From: Candidatus Aminicenantota bacterium
GTDB taxonomy: Bacteria; Acidobacteriota; Aminicenantia; Aminicenantales; Saccharicenantaceae
Reading direction: 5' to 3'
DNA length: 64,000 nt
Assembly (NCBI GenBank): GCA_017999365.1
Contig: JAGNLW010000001.1
Coordinates: 380,239-444,238 of the forward strand
Made by a program: the position numbers and the translations under genes. Below the pieces are notes generated by a model, which searched no databases, had not been told where the DNA came from, and saw only the letters and a list, made by a program, of their open reading frames with translations. The stretch's first letter is position 1; each line of letters opens with the position of its first letter. Shown one piece after another: positions 1 through 8,351 of this stretch.

Positions 1-196
1 CCTTCTCCGTCGTCTGGACCAGGCCGTCGAGGAGCAGCACCCGTCCGTAATCCTTGTTCCGGATGATCTCGATCCTCTGGAACTTGGACCTGCCCTCATA
101 GAGGACGTCCTTGACGGTGAAGAATATCCCGGAGTCGCCGGTCTGGTACTCGCGGGCTTCGGTCTTCTTGGCGTTGAGCCCCTTGGTCGTCTTCAT
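1..196 (-). CDS. speE: Spermidine synthase, N-terminal part (runs off the left edge)
   Basis: Only the first 65 codons lie in the window. The translation contains LYEGRSKFQRIEI followed by YGRVLLLDGLVQTTE, the N-terminal beta-strand region typical of spermidine synthases, which transfer an aminopropyl group from decarboxylated SAM to putrescine in the cytoplasm. The ATG at 196 is preceded by AGGAGA with good spacing. The methyltransferase-like catalytic core lies outside the window, so a related aminopropyltransferase cannot be excluded. A 166-bp gap without visible structure separates it from the next gene on the same strand. Confidence 0.85.
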   Translation of the reverse strand, partial: MKTTKGLNAKKTEAREYQTGDSGIFFTVKDVLYEGRSKFQRIEIIRNKDYGRVLLLDGLVQTTEK

Positions 197-362
197 GTCT
201 TTCTCCTGTCTTCCGGCCGCAAGCTCCGCGCCGCGGCCCAAGGATTTCCCGCCCATCATAGCACATCTCCAGGGTCGAGATTCAGGAGCGGCCGCGCCGG
301 CGGACAGGACGTTTCCGCGAGGCGGCGCGGGATGCCGGATGGGATCGAGAGAGAGGAGCGCG

Positions 363-2570
363 TCAGTAGGTCTTTTCGACCTTGACGCCGCTGTAATACT
401 TCTTGAGGATGTCCTGGTACTTGCCGCCGGCCACGGCCATGCCGTAGGCGCCGACTTGGCACAGGCCGACGCCGTGGCCCCAGCCCCGGCCCGAGAACGT
501 GAGCTGCTCGACGGTCCCGTCCTCGCCGTAGGCCCGGTCGACGACGAACAGCGTGTCGCGCAGGCCGAGCGCGGCCCGGATCTGGAAGCCGTGGACGTTG
601 GCCGTTCCCTGGGTCCCGATCAGGACCAGCTCCATGGCCCGGCCGGAGTCGCCGCGCGACTTGACCTCGATGTCGACGAGGTCCCCGATCGGATAGGATT
701 GGCTGACGAGGGCCCCCAGCTCCTTGGCCGACCGGCGGACCTGCCAGCGGTTGAAGCGCGAGGACCGGTCGAGGACGTTGGAGTTCGGCGGGTAGAAGAC
801 CTCGAGGTAGGCGACCTGGCCGTCCCGCTCGAGCCAACGCACGTTCTCGCCGCCGAGCAGGGTCAGCTTGGTGGCGAAGGTCGTCTCGCTCTCGATCGTC
901 CGCAGCAGGCGGACGTGATTGGACAGGCGCAGCGTCTTGCGCTCGAAGTCCTCGCCGACCTCGATGGTGCCCTTGCCCGCCGACCGGAAGGTACCCGTCT
1001 TGAAGAAGTCCTTGTGGTCCTTGACGACGCGGGCCAGGGCCATGGCCAGCTCCGCCCGGGTCACGGGCCGCCGGGGATCGCCGGTCCGGACCGAAGGCGG
1101 CACCAGCCCCGCCTGGAAGCCGTAGGCCAGCGGCCGGCGGTCCTTGCCCTGGACCTCAGGCAGGTCCCTGAGCAGGAAATCGACCTCGCCGGGCAGGATA
1201 AGCTCCTCGATCCGGTCGCGCCAGCCGAAGGCGTCGACCAGGAGGCCGGCCAGGGTGACGAAATCGAGAGGCGCCGCGTCGGGGTCGAACCCGCCGGCCT
1301 TCATCCCGACCAGCCGGCGGGTGTCGCGGATCCATTCGACGGCCTCGTCGAACGACGCGTTCTCGCGGAAGTCGGGCGGCTCGGCGCCCATGGGCACGAT
1401 CCCCAGGCCGATGAGCGCGGCGATGTCCAGGCTGGCGTTGCGGCCGTCGACCCCGATGGGCATGACCGGGTCCTTGGCCTCGAGCCGCCACTCCCGCTGC
1501 TTCTCGGAGGCGCATTCGACGCCCTTGAGGTAGGGTACGGGCCGGCCCTCGAAGACCTTCTCGGCGTCCTCGGTCCGGCCGCCGCAGGTGCTCGTGTACA
1601 GGGCGTTGATGAGCTCGCCCCGGTAGTGGAGGACCTGGCCCCGCGTCTCGTCGACCGCCCGGGTGCTCAAGGGGTGCTCGGCGGACATGCCGACGTAGAG
1701 CTGGGACCGCGGCGTGTTGATGAGGTCGTAGCCGTACTTGCCGAACTGCCCCATGTTCCGCAGGGCGTACGTCCGGGCGGCCACGGCCTGGGCCTTGAGG
1801 GCCTCGAGGGCGTTGAACTGGCCCGGCGACAGTTCGCCCGGGACGACGCTCTTGAGGTAGTCCTCGAGGTTGACGTAGTTGACGACGACGATGCCCTTGG
1901 GGCTCCCCCGCATGGTCAGGAAACCGCGGTAGCTCCGCCCGTTGAAGGTCAGGAAGCTCTGGGGATTGGCCGGGACGAAATAGATCTCGGGGTTGTTCTC
2001 GAGCGACTTGAGCTCGTCGTCGACCAGCATCCAGACCGGCCGCGAGGGCTCCTCGACGACGTCCTCGCGCTCGATCCAGACGTCCTTCAGCCCGGCGGCC
2101 GAGAGCCTGGACACCTGGGCCAGGGCGTCGCCGCGGGTCAGGAAATCGCCCATGCGGACCTCGAAGATGCCGGCGGCCGCTTCCTCGGGGTCCTCGTCGA
2201 CCGAGATCTTCCCGCCGAACCGGGTCCGGAAGCCGGCGGCCATCTGCTCGGCCTCGTCCTTCTCCTTGGCGTGGGCCAGGAGGATGACGAATTTCTCGGT
2301 CAGCTTCTCTCCGCCGCCCTTGACCTGGGCCTCGGCGGCGTCCTCGGCGATGAGCTTATAGTCGGAGGTGACCTCGTAGACCTTCATGCCGGCCGAGGCC
2401 TTGATCCGGATGTCCTTGAGATTGACGCCCAGCCCGACCCGGATGATGGGCTTGGGCAGCATGTAGCCGTGGAAAAAGACGCCTTCGGTCCCGAACTCGA
2501 CAGGGATGCCCCCGAAAAAGAAGAAGGCGACAAAAAGGATAAACAGGTACTTAAATTTATGGGACTTCAT
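363..2570 (-). CDS. SpoIID/LytB-domain protein with an SLH-like insertion
   Basis: 735 residues. Residues 1-20 form an N-terminal hydrophobic segment (signal peptide or anchor). A SpoIID core begins near residue 210 and includes VNLEDYLKSVVPGELSP, ALKAQAVAARTYAL and TSTCGGRTEDAE. The expected C-terminal SpoIID block, GRGWGHGVGLCQVGAYGMA followed by an ILKKYYSGV-type ending, appears only at residues 690-735. Between the two lie about 300 residues, including an SLH-like stretch (RRPVTRAELAMALARVV). SpoIID proteins are peptidoglycan lytic transglycosylases; outside sporulators the family acts in wall remodelling or is uncharacterised. A weak AGCAGGT site precedes the ATG at 2570. Divergent from the M14-like gene. 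Confidence 0.85.
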   Translation of the reverse strand: MKSHKFKYLFILFVAFFFFGGIPVEFGTEGVFFHGYMLPKPIIRVGLGVNLKDIRIKASAGMKVYEVTSDYKLIAEDAAEAQVKGGGEKLTEKFVILLAHAKEKDEAEQMAAGFRTRFGGKISVDEDPEEAAAGIFEVRMGDFLTRGDALAQVSRLSAAGLKDVWIEREDVVEEPSRPVWMLVDDELKSLENNPEIYFVPANPQSFLTFNGRSYRGFLTMRGSPKGIVVVNYVNLEDYLKSVVPGELSPGQFNALEALKAQAVAARTYALRNMGQFGKYGYDLINTPRSQLYVGMSAEHPLSTRAVDETRGQVLHYRGELINALYTSTCGGRTEDAEKVFEGRPVPYLKGVECASEKQREWRLEAKDPVMPIGVDGRNASLDIAALIGLGIVPMGAEPPDFRENASFDEAVEWIRDTRRLVGMKAGGFDPDAAPLDFVTLAGLLVDAFGWRDRIEELILPGEVDFLLRDLPEVQGKDRRPLAYGFQAGLVPPSVRTGDPRRPVTRAELAMALARVVKDHKDFFKTGTFRSAGKGTIEVGEDFERKTLRLSNHVRLLRTIESETTFATKLTLLGGENVRWLERDGQVAYLEVFYPPNSNVLDRSSRFNRWQVRRSAKELGALVSQSYPIGDLVDIEVKSRGDSGRAMELVLIGTQGTANVHGFQIRAALGLRDTLFVVDRAYGEDGTVEQLTFSGRGWGHGVGLCQVGAYGMAVAGGKYQDILKKYYSGVKVEKTY

Positions 2571-2721
2571 CGGAACCTGCTGACGTAAGGGACGAAACCA
2601 TGCTAGCGGATGAGATGCGGCCTGTCAAGAGGAAAATCTAGGGGTGCTACTCATTCACGCATCCTATACAACCTATTGTAGTTAGACGCCGGAAATTTCT
2701 GTCGCCGCGGTCCGGAGGGTG

Positions 2722-2730
2722 TGGTAGAAT
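2722..2730 (+). promoter_or_regulatory. Extended -10 promoter for the M14-like gene
   Basis: TGG directly followed by TAGAAT, 28 bp before the ATG at 2759. The same TGG-TAGAAT arrangement precedes the elongation factor P gene, suggesting a recurring sigma-70-type extended -10. No convincing -35 is visible. Inferred from sequence only. Confidence 0.5.
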
Positions 2731-2758
2731 CCGGGGGAAACCCCGCGGAGTGTGCCCC

Positions 2759-5700
2759 ATGAAAAAAGCGCTCCTGGCCACCCTGGTCGCCCTGGCCGCC
2801 CTCGCCCCGGCCCGGCCCGCCATGGCCGATGTCGACAGCCTTTCCCGCTTGTTCTTGCCCGGGAAGGCCGTCCTCGACCTCGACGGCGACGGCTTTCCCG
2901 AGAAGCCGGCCCTGACGATCGTCGTCCCCGACCGCCCGACCGCCGCCGAGCTGGCCCTGGCCGCCGACATCGCGGCCCGGGTGAATTTCGAGAGCTTGGC
3001 CGTCGACCTCGGCCTGGTCCGCCGTGAATCCGAGCTGACGGGGGCCGCTGTTCCGGCGCCTCCCCTGGCCATCCTCGTCGGCGACCGGCTGACTTGGGTC
3101 CGGGAGGCCCTGAAACAGTCTGGCCTCGAGGCGAAGCCCCTCCGGCCGAACGAGGGCCGGGTCTTTCTTTTCGACCGTCAGGGCCACTGCGCTTTGGCCT
3201 GCGTCGCCGGCTCCGACGAAACCCTCCTCCGGACGGGCCGGGCCTTCTTCCTGCGCTGGCCCTATTTCTGGGAGATCTGGGGCCGGGAGACGGGGGCGAC
3301 CTACGAGCGCCTCGACAAGGAGCTCGATGCCTTCCTGGCCCAGGCCGGCGTCAAGGCCGGGTCGACCGCCGTCCGAGAGGCCCGCTACGAGTTCCCGGCC
3401 GCCGGCCCCGTCGCCGACGGGCTCGAGGCCCTGGCCCTCGACCAAGGCCAGATCGCCGGCCTCCGGGTCGAGATCGAGCTGGCCTCGGCCGCCGACCGCG
3501 ACAAGGTCCTCGAGGCCCTGACGCGCCTGGCCGCGGACCAGCGCCGCGGCTTGCGCACGGCCGTCCTGTCTTACCCGGCCGTCGCCGTCCTGTCCTTCGA
3601 TCTCCGCGCGGCCGGCGGGCCGGCCGCGACCGCCGTCCTGCCGCGGACGGGCGCCACGAAACGTCTGTTGACCCCCGGCTTCAAGGAGCGGCCGACGGCC
3701 GAAGGGGCGGGCAAGGAGTTCGATCTGGCGGGCCTGTACTCGGCCAAGGGCTTCTACGCCGACACGGACCGCGACGGCGTTCCCGACGCCCTCGACGCCG
3801 TCGTCGTCGTCCCCGCCGGCTTCACGAGCCCGGTCCCGGCCGAGCTGGCCTCGCGCCTGGTCATGGGCACGGCCGGGGCGTCCTTCCCCGTCGTCGTCCT
3901 CGACACCGAGGTCGAGAGCCGCCGGGCCCTCGCCGCGCCCATCCTGGTCGGCGACAACGCGCTCACCGCCGACCTCCTCAAGACCGGCAAGATCGCCGTC
4001 CCGCCTCTCGAACCTGGCACCGGCCTCGTCGCGGCCGTGCCCAAGGCGTTCGGCAAGTCGTCGGCCGTCGCCGTCCTGGGCTCCGACCCGGCCGGCCTCG
4101 ACGCCACGGTCTCCTACCTCGCCCGCACCTTCCCCTATCTCGCCGCCTACGGCGAGGGGAATCCCCAGCTGGCCGACCTGGCCGCCGACGTCGACCGTCT
4201 CCTGCGCGGCGAGAAAGGCGCGGCCGAGGCGGTCTTCCTGGACGCCGTCGAGACGGCGGCCGCCGAACTCAAGGGCCGCGACCTCGAGTCGGTCGAGGCC
4301 GACCTCGTCCTGCCCGGGCCGAACCCGCCCTTCGAGGACGCCGTCCGCGCCGCCCTCCGCGCCTCCGCCGGCGGGGCCGCGGTCAAGGTGAGCGGAGTCT
4401 CTCTCAAGGACTCTCGCACGGTCTTCGAGAAGGAGAAGACCTTCACCTGGGAGGTCGCCGACGCCAAAGCCCTGCTCGAAAGCCGCCTCAAGGCCCTCGT
4501 CGATGCCGCCGGCAAGGGCGGCGGGGTCGAGGTCGCCTTGGCCGTCAGCGAGTCGCCGGCCGTCCGGGCCAAGGTCCGCGACGAGCTCGAGGCCTTCCTG
4601 GCCGCCGCGGGATTCCCGGCCGCCCGGGTCGAAGTGGCGTCGGCCTACAAACCGGGCTATTTCTGGCTCGTCGAGAAAGTCCTGCCGGCCCTGGCCGGCC
4701 GTCCCGTCCGCGGCCTGACCGTCCGATTCGCAGAGGAGCGCGAGGACTTCACCCGGGCCAAGCGGGCTTACGCCGAACCGTCCCGCTGGCTCCAGGAGCT
4801 CTATCCGGTCGACGAGGTCCTGGCCCCGGCGCTGGGCCTGCCGCTCGACCGCATCGCCTTCGTCATGGCCCCTCCCGGCGGCCCGACCTACGAGGTCGAG
4901 GCCGTTGACGAGGGCGGCCGAACGCTCTACAAGGAGGCCTTCTCGCCTCGCCTCCGCGAGATCCCGCTCTCCGAGGTCCTGCCCGAATGGGGCACGGCCC
5001 GGGTGACGACGGGCGGTCTGCGCGTCACGGCCGGCGGAAAGGCCGTCTGCGACGAGCCCCTCCAGACCGACCTCGAGAAGTTCTGGGCCTTCTACCAACA
5101 GGAGGTCCTCACGGCCGTCGCCGCCCACGTCCGGCGGCGGACCGGGGGCGAACCGACCTTCTCGAAACAACCCTATTTCAAGCGCCTGCTCGTCGACCTG
5201 CGGGCCAGCGAGCCCGACTTCCGGACCGGTCTCGACGAGGAGACCGTCTCCTCGCTCGAGGCCGTCCACGACGAGATCTACTTCGACACCCTCGATCTCC
5301 TGCGGGGCCTGACCCGGTTCGATCCCGAGGACAAGGACGCCGCGGCCGACAGCTCGCGCTCGTCGGCGCCCGGCAACGTCTTCCCTTCCCTCCACCCGTC
5401 TCTCGAAGGCGGGCCGACGGCCGTCCGCGTCGCGCTCGAGGACGGGCCGGCCGCCGCGCCCGAGCTGACCGTCCGTTGGAAGGAAAAGGGGCGGGACGCC
5501 GTCGTCCGCAGGACGGTCTTTCCCTCGCTCAAGCCCAAGGAGACCCGCGTCCCCGAGCTCGTCTTCGACGGCCGTTCCGGCCGCGTCGCCGGCGTGACCT
5601 TCGAGGCCGAATGGGAGAAGGAGGCGGACCATCTGGCCGCGGCCGGCCTGCTGGCGACCTTGGGCCGTCTGACGGCGTCCGGACTGGCCGCCGATCCCTT

Positions 5701-6943
5701 CCGCTTCCCCGGGCTCGACGCGGTGGTCCTGCGGTCGCGCTTCCAGACCCTGGTGAAGGCCGAGCGCCTGCCGGTCGCCGCCCCCGCGCCGTCGGCCGCC
5801 GTCGCGGCCGCCGCCCCGGCGCCGCGGCCGGACCGGGCCCTCGTCCCGACCCGGGAGATCCTCTCCCCGGCCATGGCCTCGGACCTCGTCCGCCGGCTGG
5901 CCTCGCTCGCGGGCGTCCGCGGCTACGTCGGCGGCCGGTCCTACGAGGGCCGCGAGGTGCCCGTCCTCGAGCTCTTCCTGCCCCACGGCGCCTACGTCTC
6001 GCTGCCGCGGCTCGTCACCGTCAAACCGACCCTTCAGGCCGTGGCCCGTCAGCACGCCAACGAGGTCTCCTCGACCAACTACCTCCTTCGCTTCGCCGAA
6101 CTCCTGGCCCGCGACCCGGCTTCGCGGGGGGCCCTGAAGAAGATGAGCTTCGTCTTCGAGCCCATGGAGAATCCCGACGGGGCCGAGCTCGCCTACGCCA
6201 TGCACCGCGAAGAGCCCTTCCACAGCCTGCACGCGGGACGCTACGGCGCCCTGGGAGTGGACATGGGCTACCAGACCGGCTCGAAGCCGCTCCTGCCCGA
6301 GGCGGCCGTGCGGGCCCGGCTCACCGAGCGTTGGGCTCCCGACATCCTGCTCAACCTCCACGGCTACCCGTCCCACGAATGGGTCCAGCCGTTCTCGAAC
6401 TACACCCCCTACCTCTTCCGCGACTATTGGATCCCCAAGGGCTGGTTCGCCTATTTCAAGGGCCTGAGCCTGCCCCTCTATCCCGACCACGAGGCGGCCG
6501 GCCGGGCGCTGCGGGAGAGGATCGCCGCCGAGCTCAACGCCGACCCGGCCGTGGCCGCCTCGAACCGCCGCTTCTACGACCGCTACGAAAGATGGTCGGC
6601 CCGCTGGGCGCCGCACATGAACGAGCTCGAGATCTCCGACGGGGTCAATATGTACGTCAAGCGCCGGGCCTCGACCGAGAGCCGCCTGACGCCGCGGGCC
6701 CAGACGACCTTCAGCGAACAGACGCCCGAGCTCATGGACGAGACGGCCACCGGAGACTGGCTCGAGTTCCTCTGCGGACAGGGCCTGGCCTATCTGCGGG
6801 CCCACGTCGAGTACCTGTCCGAGGCCGCCTTCACGGTCGCCCGCGTCGAGGAGGAGGTCCGCGGCCGGCCGCGCCTGACGCTCGTCCGGGTCAGGCCCGG
6901 GAAGACCGGGATGGATTTTGACGGCGGAAGTTTGGTAAGATAG
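2759..6943 (+). CDS. Very large secreted M14-like zinc carboxypeptidase family protein
   Basis: 1394 residues from the ATG at 2759, chosen over an upstream GTG at 2750 because GGAG lies 8 bp before it and a clean signal peptide (MKKALLATLVALAAL, then APARPAMA) follows. The first ~1000 residues match no family I recognise; two Asp-rich segments (LDLDGDGFPEK near residue 40, DTDRDGVPDALDA near 340) resemble calcium-binding DxDxDG loops. The C-terminal ~330 residues look like an M14 peptidase: HANE near residue 1099 fits the HxxE zinc motif, followed by ENPDG and NLHGYPSHEW (third His). Probably periplasmic or extracellular. The peptidase assignment is fairly strong; the role of the large N-terminal part is unknown. 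Confidence 0.75.
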   Translation: MKKALLATLVALAALAPARPAMADVDSLSRLFLPGKAVLDLDGDGFPEKPALTIVVPDRPTAAELALAADIAARVNFESLAVDLGLVRRESELTGAAVPAPPLAILVGDRLTWVREALKQSGLEAKPLRPNEGRVFLFDRQGHCALACVAGSDETLLRTGRAFFLRWPYFWEIWGRETGATYERLDKELDAFLAQAGVKAGSTAVREARYEFPAAGPVADGLEALALDQGQIAGLRVEIELASAADRDKVLEALTRLAADQRRGLRTAVLSYPAVAVLSFDLRAAGGPAATAVLPRTGATKRLLTPGFKERPTAEGAGKEFDLAGLYSAKGFYADTDRDGVPDALDAVVVVPAGFTSPVPAELASRLVMGTAGASFPVVVLDTEVESRRALAAPILVGDNALTADLLKTGKIAVPPLEPGTGLVAAVPKAFGKSSAVAVLGSDPAGLDATVSYLARTFPYLAAYGEGNPQLADLAADVDRLLRGEKGAAEAVFLDAVETAAAELKGRDLESVEADLVLPGPNPPFEDAVRAALRASAGGAAVKVSGVSLKDSRTVFEKEKTFTWEVADAKALLESRLKALVDAAGKGGGVEVALAVSESPAVRAKVRDELEAFLAAAGFPAARVEVASAYKPGYFWLVEKVLPALAGRPVRGLTVRFAEEREDFTRAKRAYAEPSRWLQELYPVDEVLAPALGLPLDRIAFVMAPPGGPTYEVEAVDEGGRTLYKEAFSPRLREIPLSEVLPEWGTARVTTGGLRVTAGGKAVCDEPLQTDLEKFWAFYQQEVLTAVAAHVRRRTGGEPTFSKQPYFKRLLVDLRASEPDFRTGLDEETVSSLEAVHDEIYFDTLDLLRGLTRFDPEDKDAAADSSRSSAPGNVFPSLHPSLEGGPTAVRVALEDGPAAAPELTVRWKEKGRDAVVRRTVFPSLKPKETRVPELVFDGRSGRVAGVTFEAEWEKEADHLAAAGLLATLGRLTASGLAADPFRFPGLDAVVLRSRFQTLVKAERLPVAAPAPSAAVAAAAPAPRPDRALVPTREILSPAMASDLVRRLASLAGVRGYVGGRSYEGREVPVLELFLPHGAYVSLPRLVTVKPTLQAVARQHANEVSSTNYLLRFAELLARDPASRGALKKMSFVFEPMENPDGAELAYAMHREEPFHSLHAGRYGALGVDMGYQTGSKPLLPEAAVRARLTERWAPDILLNLHGYPSHEWVQPFSNYTPYLFRDYWIPKGWFAYFKGLSLPLYPDHEAAGRALRERIAAELNADPAVAASNRRFYDRYERWSARWAPHMNELEISDGVNMYVKRRASTESRLTPRAQTTFSEQTPELMDETATGDWLEFLCGQGLAYLRAHVEYLSEAAFTVARVEEEVRGRPRLTLVRVRPGKTGMDFDGGSLVR

Positions 6944-6974
6944 GCGCGACGCCTCGGGAAGAGGTCGGGGCCAG

Positions 6975-8342
6975 ATGGACGCGCAGACCAACCTTCTGAT
7001 CATCTCGGACGACTTCTCGCTCTACGAGTCCATCAAGAAAGCCCCCGTCGCGGCCGACTTCAACGTCTTCTTCTCCCAGACCGACGACGACTACCTGGCC
7101 GTCGTCCGCGACAACGGCATCCGCGTCGTCCTCGTCGACGCCGGCGACGCCCTGGCCGCCGGCCTGCTCATCCTCAAGAAGATCAAGAAGTTCGACGACC
7201 TCGTCGACGTCCTCGTCGGCGGCCGGCCGGCCGGCCGCGAGGCCGCCCTCGACGTCGTCAACGCCGGGGCCACCGACTTCGTGCCCCGCCCCTACGAGCG
7301 CGACATCCTCGGCGACATCCTCCGCCGCATCGCCCGCAAGCGGGACCTCCGGCGGGAGACCCTCCACCTCGAGAAGAAGCTCGAGCGCAAGTACGTCTTC
7401 GAGGGCCTCATCAGCCGCAATCCGACCATGCTCGAGATCTTCGGGCTCGTCGAGAACATCGCCAAGTACTTCTCGAGCGTCCTCGTCACCGGCGAGACCG
7501 GGACCGGCAAGGAGGTCGTGGCCCGGGCCATCCACGGGCTCAGCCCGTTCAAGGACAGGCCGCTCGTCGTCTGCGACTGCGCCTCGGTGCCCGAGAACCT
7601 GTTCGAGTCCGAGCTGTTCGGCTACAAGAAAGGCGCCTTCACCGGCGCGGACCGGGACAAGCGCGGCCTGTTCGAGGAGGCCGACGGCGGGACCATCTTC
7701 CTCGACGAGATCGCCGAGATCCCGGCGGCCGTCCAGGCCAAGCTCCTGCGCGTCCTGGAGAGCCGGGAGTTCCGTCCGCTCGGGGCCAGCGAGAGCACGT
7801 CCGTCGAGGTCCGCGTCCTGGCGGCCACGAACCGCGACCTCGCCGAGCGGGTCCGGGCCGGGGCCTTCCGGGAGGACCTCCTCCACCGCCTGAACAAGGT
7901 CGTCATCGAGCTGCCGCCCCTGCGCGAGCGGCTCGAGGACATCCCCCTGCTCGTCCGCCATTTCCTGCAGGCCGCCAACAGGAGCTTCGGCAAGAGCGTC
8001 CGCGGCGTCTCCCGCGAGGTTCAGAAGCTGTTTCTGAAGTACGGCTGGCCCGGCAACGTCCGCGAGCTGGCCAACGTCCTCGAGAGCGCGGTCCTGCTCT
8101 GTAAGAAGGACTTCATCGACCTGGCCAACCTGCCCAAGTACCTCCGCGACTTCATCCCGCCCGAGGGCGCCGCCGCCTTCGCCGGGCGGGGCCAGCTGTC
8201 CTCGCTCCAGGACCTGGAGAGGGACTACATCGCCTACCTGCTCAAGGTGACCAAGGGCAACCTGCGCCAGACGGCCAAGATCCTGGCCATCTCGCGGACG
8301 ACGCTCTACAACAAGCTGGCCAAGTACGGGATCCGGAACTGA
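6975..8342 (+). CDS. NtrC-type sigma-54-dependent response regulator
   Basis: 455 residues: receiver-like domain (1-115), AAA+ sigma-54 activator domain (about 145-370) and a Fis-type helix-turn-helix at the end (GNLRQTAKILAISRTTLYNK). Walker A is GETGTGKE (173-180), the sigma-54 contact loop is GAFTGA (220-225) and Walker B is GGTIFLDEI (238-246), so the ATPase is intact. In the receiver, acidic residues D12/D13 and phospho-acceptor D55 are present, but the conserved Lys is Arg (R105, in FVPRPYE). GAAGAGGT lies 10 bp before the ATG. No histidine kinase is adjacent; the convergent GGDEF gene ends 10 bp downstream. Target genes unknown. Confidence 0.93.
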   Translation: MDAQTNLLIISDDFSLYESIKKAPVAADFNVFFSQTDDDYLAVVRDNGIRVVLVDAGDALAAGLLILKKIKKFDDLVDVLVGGRPAGREAALDVVNAGATDFVPRPYERDILGDILRRIARKRDLRRETLHLEKKLERKYVFEGLISRNPTMLEIFGLVENIAKYFSSVLVTGETGTGKEVVARAIHGLSPFKDRPLVVCDCASVPENLFESELFGYKKGAFTGADRDKRGLFEEADGGTIFLDEIAEIPAAVQAKLLRVLESREFRPLGASESTSVEVRVLAATNRDLAERVRAGAFREDLLHRLNKVVIELPPLRERLEDIPLLVRHFLQAANRSFGKSVRGVSREVQKLFLKYGWPGNVRELANVLESAVLLCKKDFIDLANLPKYLRDFIPPEGAAAFAGRGQLSSLQDLERDYIAYLLKVTKGNLRQTAKILAISRTTLYNKLAKYGIRN

Positions 8343-8351
8343 GGCCGGCGG

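Noticed and set aside
363..2570. SpoIID and SpoIVB homologues as evidence of sporulation
   Set aside because: No other sporulation gene is present and the cell is clearly didermic; these families occur in non-sporulators.
2651..7003. 1450-codon open frame on the minus strand opposite the M14-like gene
   Set aside because: It has no signal or known domain and its composition (Arg, Gly, Pro, Ala rich) is that of an antisense frame in GC-rich DNA. The + strand gene has a signal peptide, RBS and zinc motifs.
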